Shown here: positions 1 through 9,252 of the stretch, piece after piece
How positions within the stretch are numbered: the stretch's first letter is position 1
Layout: each line of letters begins with the position of its first letter
Source of the DNA: Parafrankia sp041008525
GTDB lineage: Bacteria > Actinomycetota > Actinomycetes > Frankiales > Frankiaceae
Length of the DNA stretch: 64,000 bases
Direction: 5' to 3'
Assembly: GCF_041008525.1 (NCBI RefSeq)
Contig: NZ_JBFLUG010000007.1
Location: 1 to 64,000, forward strand
Made by a program: the position numbers and the translations under genes
Notes under the pieces: generated by a model
What the model was told of the DNA's origin: nothing
Databases searched by the model: none
Seen by the model: only the letters and a program-made list of their open reading frames with translations

Positions 1-229
1 GATCTTCAGGTGGCGTGCCCGCGCCCATGAGACCCCCGGCCGCGTGCCCGGCTCCCACTACACAGCCCCACCAGAAACCCCAGGCCTGGCCCACCGCCTA
101 CGCGTCAGCAAACTTGCCGGAGCCCTGGGTGGCAACGTAGCGTGGCGAATTGGCGGCGCCGCGCTCCGGCCATACGCGGCGGACCGACGGGCCACGGCCC
201 GGGCCGTGGCCTGGATGCCGCTCCAGCGC

Positions 230-2563
230 CTATCCGGTCAGCCGGTCCCCAGCCACGAATGGACCGGGCACGTGACGGCCCTCGGCCTCGCCACGCTGCG
301 GCTCCCGCGGTCCCCTCGACCGTGCCCCCGAGCCGGGCGCACCACCCCTCGAGGGCCGAGAGCTGGACGGCGCCACGGAGTTCTCCGCGGCCGGGGCGGG
401 CGACAGCGTGGCCGCCGGTGATGGCGCCGGGCGGGCGGAGCCGGAGGCTCCCTGAGGACACGCGGCACGGGTCGCGCGCGGGCCGGCGGTGACGCGGATC
501 GGGCCCGTCATCACCGGCTCAGCCAGTTGGGGCAGCCAGCGGAGCCGGTCGTCCCACTCCGTCAGCCAGCCCAGTACCCGCTCCGCCGTGAGCGGGCGGG
601 AGACGAAGTAGCCCTGCACCTCATCGCACTGCCAGGCTGCCAACGAGGCCCATGAACGCGACGTCTCGACCCCCTCGGCGACGATCCGCAGCCGCAGCGC
701 GTGCGCCAGCGCGACCGTGGACCGGACGATCGCCGCCGCCGAGGCGTCCCGGTCGATGTTCCGCAGGAACCGCTGGTCGAGCTTCACCTCGTCGGCGGGC
801 AGCTCCATCAGATAGGCCAGCGAACACAGGCCGGTGCCGTAGTCGTCGAGGCTGATCCGCACGCCGTGCTCACGCAGGCCGGTGAGGGTCCGCTGTGCCC
901 GCTCCAGCACCGTGATGAGCCCGTCCTCGGTGATCTCGACGACGAGCGCCGCCGGCGGCAGGCCGTGGCGCTCCAGAACCTGGCGGACGACGTCCACGAA
1001 GTCCGGATTGACGATGATCGAGGGCGGCACGTTCACGGAGACCGGGAGCACGGCGCCGGCGGCATGCCAGCGCGCGCAGTCGGCCAGCGCGAGATCGAGG
1101 ACCCGCCGGGTCAGGCACCCCATTAGCCCCGCGCGTTCCATCTCGGGCAGGAACAGGCCCGGCGGCCGCAGCCCGCCGGCGGGGTGCCGCCAGCGCACCA
1201 GCGCCTCAACACCGCTGATCCGCCCGCTGCGCATGTCGACCTTGGGCTGGTAGCGCAGCTCGATCTGACCGGCATCGAGCGCCTCGCGCAGCTCTCCGCG
1301 CAGGCCGAGGCTTGCCCGGCTGCCGAGATGGCAGTCGGGATCGTAGACCCGCTGGCCGCTGTGGCTGCCTTTCGCCGTGTACATCGCCTCCTCCGCCCGG
1401 CGCAGGAGCTCGAGGGCGCTGCGTCCGTGTTCCGGAGAACGTGCGATCCCCACGCTGACCTCGGCCGGCACCCGAAGACCGGCCAGGTGCACCGGCGCCT
1501 GGAGCGCCTCCCGGATCCGCCGCGCGGCCGCCTCGGCGCCAGCGAGGTCCACCCCGCGGAGCAGCGCGGCGAACTCGTCGCCGTCGACCCGCGCGAGCAG
1601 GTCCTCAGGTCTCAGGACGGAGCGGATCCGCTCACTGGCAACGCGGAGCAGCTGGTCACCGTACTCGTGGCCGAGCGTCCCGTTGATGTCCCGGAGGCGG
1701 TCGAGATCCACCAGGATGAGCGCTGCGGGCAGCGGCCCGCCCGGACGATGCCCCCCGGCCAGCCACTGGGTGGCCGTCGCCGTGAACTGCCGCCGGCCCG
1801 GCAGGCCGGTGAGCTCGTCGACACCGTGCCGACGGCTGCGGAGAAGCCGGGCCACCCGGGCCCGGAGGCGAACGACGGGCAGGAAGACCGCGATCGCCGT
1901 GGTCACGGTCGAGGTCAGCACGGCCGACGACAGCCCTTTGCCGCGGCAGAGGCACCAGACCACGATCGAGGCCAGGAGAAGCCCGATGAGGGCGAGGAGA
2001 GCCGCGGGCCGCCGCGCCGCGCGCTTCCGGATACCGGCATCACCGGTGCGGGAACCCGTCGCCGTCCGTCCCGTCCGGGTCACCACGGCCGCACCGGAGC
2101 TGCCCGCGCCGCCGGCGTCCCCGCAGCCCGCGTCAGCACCGCCGATATCTGTGATGGAGGCGTCCGTGAAGGGAGCGTCAGCGACATCGGCGCCTGCGCC
2201 GACCCCGCCGACAGGTCCCGTGCGAGAGCCCTGCCCTCCGGCGCTGGTCCCGCGGGTGTCCTTCTCGTGGGCGTCGCCCGCACCGGCTGTGGCCCCGCCG
2301 GAGAGGCCCACGCCGGACAACATGTCGGCGGCCCCGGTCGTCGGAGCACCCGCGGAGCCCACGCTGGTGGTATTCGCGGCCATCCCCACGTGTGCGGACG
2401 GGGCGTCCTGGCGCGTCGGCGCGCACCCGTCCGGCTGGGGCCTCGATGTGGCCAGCGGAGCGGAGGCCGACGCCGTGGCACCGGGCGGCACGGCCTGGCG
2501 CGCGCTGTGCCGCCTGGTGGTGCGGCCGGCCCGTGCCGAGCCTGTCCGCGCCGAGGTCACCAC
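230..2563 (-). CDS. Membrane-anchored GGDEF/EAL c-di-GMP signalling protein
   Basis: Likely makes or degrades cyclic di-GMP at the membrane. The 777-residue product has a long Ala/Gly/Thr-rich low-complexity N-terminus (about 1-180), two hydrophobic segments (about 187-204 and 213-231), a GGDEF domain (about 248-410) and an EAL domain (about 425-670), then a disordered tail. The GGDEF signature reads RVDGDEF at 325-331, so its first glycine is Asp, and an RxxD inhibitory-site motif (RPED, 318-321) lies upstream. The EAL domain keeps EAL (453-455), EITE, DDYGTG (573-578), VKLD and AEGVE (629-633), so phosphodiesterase activity is the better guess. It starts at a GTG GTG pair with a weak ribosome binding site. 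The domains are certain; the start and net activity are not. Confidence 0.88.
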   Translation of the reverse strand: MVTSARTGSARAGRTTRRHSARQAVPPGATASASAPLATSRPQPDGCAPTRQDAPSAHVGMAANTTSVGSAGAPTTGAADMLSGVGLSGGATAGAGDAHEKDTRGTSAGGQGSRTGPVGGVGAGADVADAPFTDASITDIGGADAGCGDAGGAGSSGAAVVTRTGRTATGSRTGDAGIRKRAARRPAALLALIGLLLASIVVWCLCRGKGLSSAVLTSTVTTAIAVFLPVVRLRARVARLLRSRRHGVDELTGLPGRRQFTATATQWLAGGHRPGGPLPAALILVDLDRLRDINGTLGHEYGDQLLRVASERIRSVLRPEDLLARVDGDEFAALLRGVDLAGAEAAARRIREALQAPVHLAGLRVPAEVSVGIARSPEHGRSALELLRRAEEAMYTAKGSHSGQRVYDPDCHLGSRASLGLRGELREALDAGQIELRYQPKVDMRSGRISGVEALVRWRHPAGGLRPPGLFLPEMERAGLMGCLTRRVLDLALADCARWHAAGAVLPVSVNVPPSIIVNPDFVDVVRQVLERHGLPPAALVVEITEDGLITVLERAQRTLTGLREHGVRISLDDYGTGLCSLAYLMELPADEVKLDQRFLRNIDRDASAAAIVRSTVALAHALRLRIVAEGVETSRSWASLAAWQCDEVQGYFVSRPLTAERVLGWLTEWDDRLRWLPQLAEPVMTGPIRVTAGPRATRAACPQGASGSARPAPSPAATLSPAPAAENSVAPSSSRPSRGGAPGSGARSRGPREPQRGEAEGRHVPGPFVAGDRLTG

Positions 2564-2968
2564 CGGCTTTCACCCGGAGATCCAAACAGAGAAAAGTCTT
2601 GCCTGACCATACGATTGCCCCCGATGTTAAACCTGTTCGTAGGGACCCCCATGACCTGGCACTCGGCCCGCCGTCAAGCTGCTTGTGCCCGGTTCGTTCG
2701 CCCCTGCGGTACGCGAGCGTAACGCGCACGAGTTGGCAGGTTATCGGACTCCGCAGCTTATTGGTCCGCCCGCAAACAAACCGGGCCGGGCTGCCCGCTC
2801 ACTGACGCCGTCCACCGGCCGGATTTCCTGATTAGCGGCCACCGTTCGGCGCTTCAACGGCATCTCGACGACATGACGTGGCCACCTGTGATCTTCCTGT
2901 GGTCCCATTGCGGACGAACGGCGCGGCGTACGTACCACAAGAGGCAACACGCACGTCCGTTCCGCCCG
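2564..2968. other. Gene-free interval upstream of the GGDEF/EAL gene
   Basis: About 400 bases between the start of the GGDEF/EAL gene and the stop of the small membrane gene, both on the minus strand. Base composition is lower in GC than in the flanking genes. I see no convincing ORF, terminator hairpin or complete promoter. A TATGGT hexamer on the minus strand near 2610 could be a -10 element but has no good -35 partner. Confidence 0.4.
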
Positions 2969-3127
2969 CTAGACCCCGACAGTTACACTCGTGGCAGGCA
3001 GATGCGACTCGACCAGGGGGAACACCAGAAACAGCAGAATCGCGGCGACACCCAACGCCAGGAGCACCGCGAGCGGGATACGTACCCGTGCGGGTCCAGG
3101 CAGGTGTCTGAAAATCCAGCTGTACAC
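2969..3127 (-). CDS. Small conserved membrane protein beside sortase
   Basis: A 52-residue protein starting at GTG with AGGAGGA just upstream (3131-3137 on the opposite strand). It begins MYSWIFRHLPGP, has one hydrophobic span (about 19-38) and ends in SVTVGV. From memory, actinobacteria encode a small protein starting MY.WIWRHLPG with a VTV-type end near class E sortase genes, so I consider this a true gene. It lies 8 bases after the sortase stop on the same strand, so co-transcription is likely. The function is unknown; a sortase partner or a division-associated membrane peptide are possibilities. Confidence 0.8.
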   Translation of the reverse strand: MYSWIFRHLPGPARVRIPLAVLLALGVAAILLFLVFPLVESHLPATSVTVGV

Positions 3128-3135
3128 AATTCCTC

Positions 3136-4227
3136 CTACCTGTCCGTGAGCGCGGGCGGCGCCCCCTGGCTCTTGTCTCTCGTCTCATCCAGCTCGGCGA
3201 ACACGATGAGCCTGCTCTTCGCGGAGAAGCGGGGATGGCACGTGGTCAGCGTCATCAGCGACCGGGTCGGCATCTCGCCCAGGTGGCCCGGCACGGGATA
3301 GGTCACGTCCAGCCGGTGCGGGTTCACGATCTCGGAGCCGGTGACCCGGTAGGTGAAGTACCTGTCGGCCACCTCGACCACGATGGGGTCTCCCACCCTC
3401 AGCTCGTCGACGCGGCTGAACGGCTTTCCGTAGGTCGTGCGGTGACCCGAGACGACGAAGTTCCCGATCCCGCCCGGCAACGCCGTTCCCGGGAAGTGCC
3501 CGGGCCCGCGGCGCAGCGCCTCGGTCGTCACGCCCTCGACGACGACCGGGGCGTAGTCCGCCCCGAAGCGCGGCACCCGCAGTACGGCGATGCCGTCGCC
3601 GAGCTCGACCGGTGGCACCGCCGGCCGCTGGTTCGCCGCCGGCCCGCCGGGCTCCGGCTCGGTCGGGGCCTGCCGGGCCCAGGCCGTCGTCAGATCGTGG
3701 CGGATCTGATCCTGCGTCCTGGACGCGAAGATATCCGTGATCCACAGCTGGTAGGCGAGGAAGAGCACCACCACGACACCGGCGGTGATCATCAGTTCTC
3801 CGGCGCCCCGGGCGATCCGTCCGCCGATCGGTCGCGGCGGTCGCGCGGTTGCCGGGCCCCATGGGTCACCCTGTGTGCCGGTCACGTTCCCTGCGCGCTC
3901 GCCACGGCGCTCGCCGTGCCCGGCGTCGTCTCGCGCGTCGGCGGGCGTGCCGCCTCTCGCGGCGGCCCCCGCCGCGGCACCGCCGGGTTGGACCGTCGGC
4001 GGATCCTCCTTGCGGGCGGTCGGGCGCCCGCCCTGCGCCGGGACGCCGTCAGAAGCTGCGGCGGCCGGCTGCTCTGGAAGGCGTGGCGGCCCGGCGAGCA
4101 GGTCATCGAGCCTGTCCAGGCCGCTGCGCTCGGCCCGTTCACCGGCGGGCGGATCGGGGGGCGAGTCCGGCGCCGGCAGGAGGGTCCGCGGGTGCTTGTC
4201 CTCGCCAGGAGTCCCGCCAGCACTCAT
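3136..4227 (-). CDS. Class E sortase
   Basis: A cysteine transpeptidase predicted to join sorting-signal proteins to the cell wall outside the membrane. The 363-residue product has a long charged and Ala/Pro-rich cytoplasmic N-terminus, a single membrane segment near 145-165 (start of the VVVVLFLAYQL stretch), and the sortase fold at the C-terminus. The catalytic His is in VVSGHRTTYG, the catalytic Cys in TLTTCHPRF, and the Arg follows in AKSRLIVFAEL. TLTTC is typical of actinobacterial class E enzymes. It lies 9 bases downstream of cbiO on the same strand. No LPXTG- or LAXTG-type substrate was seen in the window. Confidence 0.9.
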   Translation of the reverse strand: MSAGGTPGEDKHPRTLLPAPDSPPDPPAGERAERSGLDRLDDLLAGPPRLPEQPAAAASDGVPAQGGRPTARKEDPPTVQPGGAAAGAAARGGTPADARDDAGHGERRGERAGNVTGTQGDPWGPATARPPRPIGGRIARGAGELMITAGVVVVLFLAYQLWITDIFASRTQDQIRHDLTTAWARQAPTEPEPGGPAANQRPAVPPVELGDGIAVLRVPRFGADYAPVVVEGVTTEALRRGPGHFPGTALPGGIGNFVVSGHRTTYGKPFSRVDELRVGDPIVVEVADRYFTYRVTGSEIVNPHRLDVTYPVPGHLGEMPTRSLMTLTTCHPRFSAKSRLIVFAELDETRDKSQGAPPALTDR

Positions 4228-4236
4228 GTCGCCACC

Positions 4237-5049
4237 CTAGGGCATCACTCCGCGACTATCAGTGAGAACATGGCGCGGGTTGAACCCAAAGGGCAACTCC
4301 AGCCGGTGAGCGGACATCAACTCCTCGTTGCTCAGGAGTACGGCCGTCGAGCCGTCCGCCGCGATCACGCCCTGGTCGAGGATCACGGAACGGGCACAGA
4401 GCTGCAGCGCGTAGGGCAGGTCGTGGGTGACCATGATCAACGTCAGGTCGAGGCCGCCCAGCACCTCGGCGAGCTCCCGGCGGCCGGCCGGATCCAGGTT
4501 GGCCGACGGCTCGTCGAGAACGAGGACGTCCGGCCGCATGGCGAGCACCGTCGCGACCGCCGCGCGGCGCCTCTCTCCCAGGCTGAGATGGTGCGGTGCC
4601 CGGTCGGCGTACCCGGCGAGCCCGACCGCCGAGAGTGCCTCCGCCACCCGTTCCGCCAGCTCCGGCCCGCGCAGACCGAGGTTCGCAGGCCCGAAGGCCA
4701 CGTCCTGGCCCACCGTGGGCATGAACAGCTGGTCGTCGGGATCCTGGAACACCAGCCCCACCCGCCGCCGGATCTCCCGCATCTTCGGTCCGGCGACCGC
4801 CAGGCCCTCGATGCGGATCGACCCCGCCCCGGCCGTCAGGATGCCGTTGAGGTGCAGCATCAGGGTGGTCTTGCCGGCGCCGTTGGGGCCCAGCACCGCG
4901 ACCCGCTCGCCGCGGGCAATCACGAGGTCGACCCCGAAGAGCACCTGCCGACCGTCCGGATAGGCGAAGGCCAGCCCGTCGATCTCGACGGCCGGCGGCC
5001 CGGCGCCGGCCGGCCCCGTCTGCGTGGCCGACCCGTCCGCGGGCTTCAC
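4237..5049 (-). CDS. cbiO: Cobalt/nickel ECF transporter ATP-binding protein
   Basis: ATPase of the CbiMNQO-type energy-coupling importer for Co2+ or Ni2+. It shows Walker A (GPNGAGKTT), a Q-loop (VFQDPDDQLF), an ABC signature (LSLGERRRA) and Walker B (VLVLDEPSANLD). I place the start at the GTG at 5049, which overlaps the cbiQ stop as GTGA and gives 270 residues. An ATG further upstream at 5127 would add 26 Arg-rich residues lying inside cbiQ and is less likely. The overlap indicates translational coupling with cbiQ. Metal specificity cannot be read from the sequence. Confidence 0.9.
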   Translation of the reverse strand: MKPADGSATQTGPAGAGPPAVEIDGLAFAYPDGRQVLFGVDLVIARGERVAVLGPNGAGKTTLMLHLNGILTAGAGSIRIEGLAVAGPKMREIRRRVGLVFQDPDDQLFMPTVGQDVAFGPANLGLRGPELAERVAEALSAVGLAGYADRAPHHLSLGERRRAAVATVLAMRPDVLVLDEPSANLDPAGRRELAEVLGGLDLTLIMVTHDLPYALQLCARSVILDQGVIAADGSTAVLLSNEELMSAHRLELPFGFNPRHVLTDSRGVMP

Positions 5050-5825
5050 AGCAGGCCCAGGCCCGCGTTGCGGGCGACCACGGCGACCGTCGCACCGAAG
5101 GCGATCAGGCCGCCGGCGAGTGTCCACTGCGCCGGCCGCGGCGCGGCGGTGGGCAACGCGCCGGGCAGGGTCCCCGAGTAGCCGCGGGCCAGCATCGCCA
5201 GGTGGACCCGTTCCCCGCGCTCGTACGAGCGGATGAAAAGGGTGCCGAGCGAGGCGGCGAGCACCCCGGTCGCTCGCAGCGAACGGGCCTCGTGCCCGCG
5301 GGAGCGGCGCGCCACCGCCATCCGGCGCATCTGGCCGACGACGAGACCCGCGTACCGGATCATGAACGAGGCGACCGCGATGATCACAGGTGGCAGGCGC
5401 AGCCGCTCCAGGCCGACGAGCAGGTCACGGGCAGGTGTGGTGGCAGCGAGCACGATCACGGTCATCAGCCCGAGCGTAGCCCGTGCCAGCAGGCCGAACG
5501 CCTGCTCCAGTCCGGGCCGCGAGAGCCCGAGGCCCAGCACCTCGACGCGCGGGCCCGGAACGACGAACGGCAGCGCCGCCGCGAAGGCGAGGAACGGCAG
5601 CTCCAGCGCGAGTCGACGCACGACGAGCAGCGCGCGCAGGCGCGCCACCGCGCACAGGGTGACCAGCACCAGCAGATGGGCCAGAAAGGCCCACCCGGCG
5701 GTGATGGGAGTGACCACCACGCAGATCACGTAGCCGAGGGCGGCAACGATCTTGCACTGGGCGGGCATCGCGTGCAGAACACTGCGCCCGGGCTGATAGG
5801 GATCAAGGACGTGCATACCACCCAT
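5046..5825 (-). CDS. cbiQ: Cobalt/nickel ECF transporter transmembrane protein
   Basis: The T-component that connects the ATPase to the metal-binding membrane subunit. The 259-residue product has several membrane segments (for example ALGYVICVVVTPI, LLVLVTLCAVA and LGLMTVIVLAA) and the coupling-helix motif RSRGHEARSLRA followed by YERGERVHLAMLARGY, typical of CbiQ/EcfT proteins that contact the ATPase. It is followed by cbiO with a GTGA overlap and preceded by the PDGLE gene with a 41-base gap. Confidence 0.9.
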   Translation of the reverse strand: MGGMHVLDPYQPGRSVLHAMPAQCKIVAALGYVICVVVTPITAGWAFLAHLLVLVTLCAVARLRALLVVRRLALELPFLAFAAALPFVVPGPRVEVLGLGLSRPGLEQAFGLLARATLGLMTVIVLAATTPARDLLVGLERLRLPPVIIAVASFMIRYAGLVVGQMRRMAVARRSRGHEARSLRATGVLAASLGTLFIRSYERGERVHLAMLARGYSGTLPGALPTAAPRPAQWTLAGGLIAFGATVAVVARNAGLGLL

Positions 5826-5866
5826 CGTGTGGCAGGCCCCTCTACCCGTTCACCGCGGGAACCCGC

Positions 5867-6372
<506 letters not shown>

Positions 6373-6376
<4 letters not shown>

Positions 6377-7143
6377 GAGGCGCTCCCATCCTCGCGGCGG
6401 GCCGCCGGCTGGGGCCTACCGGCACCGGCCACCGCGGGTACCAGGCCCGCGCCGGCGCCGGCGGGCTCGAAACGCCGAACCGTCAGGTCCTGCGCCCGCT
6501 GCAGGTCCCGGGCGCCGTACACGAGATCGGGGCGGGTACCGAGCACGAGGCTCACAGTGGCGGCGGTGATGGCTGCCTCGCCGATCCCGATCAGGCAGTG
6601 CACTCCGAGCATCGCGCCGGCGACACCGCCGAGCGGCAGGTCGACCGTGCCGCCGATCGCGAACTGGAGCACGAAGACACCCGCGGCGAGGGGAACCGTG
6701 GCGAAGGCGGCGACAGCCGAGGCGGCGACCACCGAGGGCCCTCGCCGCGGCAGGACCCTTCTGGCCAGGGCGAACAGGCCATAGCCGCCGACGGCGCCGA
6801 CCAGCGCCATGTTCGTGATGTTGAGTCCGAGGGCGCTGAGGCCACCGTCGGCGAACAGGGCCTGGACGCCCAGCACCACCGCGATGCCGATCGCGCCCAG
6901 CCAGGGCCCGACCAGCACGGCCGCGAGCGTGCCACCGAGCAGGTGCCCGCTGGTTCCCAGGGCCACCGGGAAGTTGAGCATCTGGCCCGCGAAGACGAAG
7001 GCTGCGACGAGCCCGGCGAGCGGCGTGAGCTGATCAGTGTTCTCCGCCCCGGCCCGCTTCACGGCGTAGCCGACCCCGGCGACGGCGACCAGGCCGAACG
7101 CCGCGGACGTCGGGGCGTCGATGAACCCGTCCGGGATATGCAT
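6373..7143 (-). CDS. cbiM: Cobalt/nickel ECF transporter substrate-binding membrane protein
   Basis: The S-component that binds the metal in the membrane. The 256-residue product begins MHIPDGFID; in this family the N-terminal Met-His-Ile segment coordinates the metal ion, so the start is secure. Multiple membrane helices follow, and HLLGGTLAAVLVGPW is characteristic. GAGGGG lies just before the ATG. It heads the four-gene importer operon, and a Nur-like box overlaps its proposed promoter, favouring nickel, though cobalt cannot be excluded. Confidence 0.92.
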
Positions 7144-7533
7144 GCTTTCCCCTCACCCACGGGCACTCAGCCACGGCGCGGCAGCGGATCGGCAGCGACG
7201 CGGGCCCGTCCAACGTTGCTAAGAATACGCATCTGCGACTCACTTGCAGGAAAAAGCGACCAGCCTGCCCACAGCGGCCCGTCCGACCCGTCCCTGGGCT
7301 GACGAGGCCCGGCTGGCCACGGACGTCCCACCCCTTCGCTGACGGTCGGCGCCACCCGCGCCGCCACCTGCGCCACACAGTGGCACTTGGATACTCTGAG
7401 TTATCAGCCGACTATGATGAGTGACTGTCTCGTGGGGACGGGGTCGCCCACCCGGAGTCGCGTGCGCGTCCGTCGCCAGCAGCACCCAGCCATCCCACCG
7501 CGCGCCCGCGCCAGGTCCGGACGAGGTGAGGCC
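7144..7533. other. Divergent intergenic region cbiM / glycosyltransferase
   Basis: About 390 bases between divergent genes. It holds the cbiM promoter and Nur-like box (7222-7249) and a long, GC-rich remainder. The plus-strand gene has a good ribosome binding site (GAGGTGAG, 7523-7530). I searched for a cobalamin riboswitch B12 box ahead of cbiM and did not find one. Confidence 0.5.
7222..7249 (-). promoter_or_regulatory. cbiM promoter with Nur-like operator
   Basis: On the minus strand a TATTCT -10 (7222-7227) follows a CTGCAA -35 (7244-7249) with a 16-base spacer. The -35 belongs to two half-sites CTGCAA-N5-TCGCAG (7233-7249), close to the reported Nur consensus TTGCAA-N5-TTGCAA; the TGC and GCA cores match. 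The position over the -35 fits repression of nickel uptake. The site is read from sequence; the regulator is inferred. Confidence 0.45.
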
Positions 7534-8463
7534 ATGAAGACCATCGCGGTGATCATCCACCGGGGGCCGGTGGGCCGGACAGTGGATCTCGCGACCCGTC
7601 TCGACGTGTCCGCACATCTCGACCAGGTCACCGTGGTGGCCAATGATCTGTCCGCGCGCCCGACCGGACTGCCGGCGGGCGTGAGCTGGCTCGTCCCACC
7701 CCGGGACCTCGGACGCGGCGGTGCCTTCCGGTACGCGGTGGCGGCCATGCCCGAGGTCTCCGCCTACCTGCTGGTCGAGAACAACGTGCGGATCGGTGAC
7801 GCGACCATCGGTGCCTGCCTGGAGCTGCTCGCCGGCGCGAACATCGGGGTGGTCGCCCCCGCGCTCGTGGACGAGGCCGGCGCACGGTCCGTTCCGGCCC
7901 GGACGACCCGCTTCCTCGTGCTGCCCCGAATCCTGGGGAACGCCCCCGCGGACCGCCCCAGCGAGGCCAACTGGGTCAGCGGCGCAGCGATGTTCGTCAA
8001 GGCCGAATGCCACCAGCGGGTCGCGATGGACGGCCGTTACTTCCACGGCCTGGAGGACATCGACTTCTGCTATCGCGTCCGCAACGCGGGCTGGAGCGTC
8101 GTGATCTGCCCGCGGGCAGCCTGGCGGTCAGGCGCCGATCCCGACCCGGACGGCTTCCGCGGCTACTACGAGGTACGGAACCGGCTGTGGTTCACCCGCC
8201 TTCGCGGCTGGCGTGGCCGCACGGCCGCGGCGGCGGTCTGGACGCTGTGCGCAACACTGCCCCACGCCATCACCTACAGTCATCGATCGGACCGAGGGGA
8301 GGCCGGCTCCCGGCAGACCCCTGCCGGTCGGCTCGTGCTGCGCGGCCTGCTGGACGGCCTCGGCCCGGTGCCCCCGAGCGGCGACCCTCGGGCGGACGAA
8401 CCACGACCCTCCCGGTGGGCTGCGTCGAGGTCACGGTCAGGCGCCGGCCGCCGCGGCGGCTGA
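7534..8463 (+). CDS. Family 2 glycosyltransferase-like protein
   Basis: A 309-residue protein with a GT2-type fold: an N-terminal nucleotide-binding region beginning MKTIAVIIHR, an ENN motif (LLVENNVRIGD) where related enzymes have a metal-binding Asn/Asp cluster, and the acceptor-side motif GLEDIDFCYRVRNAGW, matching the ED-D--RxxxxGW pattern of rhamnosyltransferase-like enzymes. The ATG at 7534 has GAGGTGAG upstream; an in-frame ATG at 7387 lacks one. The C-terminus is Arg/Ser-rich. It converges with a methyltransferase gene and probably belongs with the glycan-modifying genes up to 11.8 kb. The sugar and acceptor are unknown. Confidence 0.75.
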   Translation: MKTIAVIIHRGPVGRTVDLATRLDVSAHLDQVTVVANDLSARPTGLPAGVSWLVPPRDLGRGGAFRYAVAAMPEVSAYLLVENNVRIGDATIGACLELLAGANIGVVAPALVDEAGARSVPARTTRFLVLPRILGNAPADRPSEANWVSGAAMFVKAECHQRVAMDGRYFHGLEDIDFCYRVRNAGWSVVICPRAAWRSGADPDPDGFRGYYEVRNRLWFTRLRGWRGRTAAAAVWTLCATLPHAITYSHRSDRGEAGSRQTPAGRLVLRGLLDGLGPVPPSGDPRADEPRPSRWAASRSRSGAGRRGG

Positions 8464-8484
8464 CCTGCCCTGCTCCGGACCGCC

Positions 8485-8554
8485 AGACCGCGTGACTGTC
8501 AGACCGCGTGGCCGTCAGACCGCGTGGCCGTCAGACCGCGTGGCCGTCAGACCG
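8485..8554. repeat. 16-bp tandem repeat, 4.4 copies
   Basis: Four units of AGACCGCGTGGCCGTC (8485-8500, 8501-8516, 8517-8532, 8533-8548; the first differs at two bases) followed by AGACCG. The array covers the last codons of the methyltransferase gene and runs past its stop. Because 16 is not a multiple of three, copy-number change would alter that protein's C-terminus. Confidence 0.92.
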
Positions 8555-9252
8555 GCTACCGGCTCGGCGGCGCGCGCGGCGGGCACCACCGCCGCGGGCA
8601 CGGCCACGAAGACCGACTGCCAGGCGAAGAGGTTCGGGCGGGTGGACAGGGCCCAGTGGTCGGCGCGTTCGACGAGGGCCGTCGAGATCCACTCGCGAGT
8701 CCGCCACCACGGCAGGCCGCCGCTGCCGCCGGTGGCGAGGATCCGCAGGCCATGCTGCTCGAGCAGTTCACGCCCCGTCCGGATGGTGAAGAAACGCAGG
8801 TGGGTGACGTCCATGACGCCGGTATCGGTGTAGTCGAAGCGACCCAGCAGTTGCTTCGCCCGCTCCCGGTAGTGCGCGATGTTCGGGAGCGCCACCGCGA
8901 TCCGCCCGCCGGGAGCGAGCACCCGCTGCGCCTCCGCGAGGAGCCCGGCCGGCTCGACGAGATGCTCCAGGATGTGGGACAGGACCACGAGGTCGTAGGA
9001 CGCGTCCGCGGCGAAGCGCAGGCCGTCGGCCAGGTCAGCGAGTTCGACCCGCTCGCACTCGACGGCGGCGGCGGCGAGCTCCGCGGAGTCCCGCGTCACC
9101 CCGGTGACCCGCCAGCCGGCGGCGCGGAGCAGGCGGGCGTTGTCCCCGGCGCCACAGCCGCAGTCCAGTGCCCGGCCGGGCGGAATGTCGACCAGGCCGA
9201 GCAGCGTTCGGTTCCCGGTGTTGCGGTAGCGGAGATCCAGATCCGTCGTCAT
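8515..9252 (-). CDS. Class I SAM-dependent methyltransferase
   Basis: A 245-residue methyltransferase of the MetW/Methyltransf_23 type. Motif I is LDCGCGAGDNARLL, an acidic motif follows in ERVELADLADG, and LSHILEHLVEPAG and RVLAPGGRIAVALPN are typical post-motif segments. I chose the ATG at 9252 (MTTDLDLRYRNTG); in-frame codons upstream to 9447 look non-coding. The substrate is unknown. Its 3' end lies in the 16-bp tandem repeat. The divergent neighbour is a glycosyltransferase, suggesting methylation of a sugar or glycolipid, which is inference. Confidence 0.8.
   Translation of the reverse strand: MTTDLDLRYRNTGNRTLLGLVDIPPGRALDCGCGAGDNARLLRAAGWRVTGVTRDSAELAAAAVECERVELADLADGLRFAADASYDLVVLSHILEHLVEPAGLLAEAQRVLAPGGRIAVALPNIAHYRERAKQLLGRFDYTDTGVMDVTHLRFFTIRTGRELLEQHGLRILATGGSGGLPWWRTREWISTALVERADHWALSTRPNLFAWQSVFVAVPAAVVPAARAAEPVAGLTATRSDGHAV

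Noticed and set aside
1184..2722. 512-codon open frame on the plus strand
   Set aside because: It overlaps the GGDEF/EAL gene on the opposite strand, which has clear domains; no motif was recognised in the plus-strand frame.
7144..7533. Cobalamin riboswitch ahead of cbiM
   Set aside because: No B12 box-like sequence was found, and the importer is better explained by a promoter with a Nur-like site.
8485..8554. Array as a CRISPR
   Set aside because: Units are adjacent without spacers and only 16 bases long; they are simple tandem repeats.
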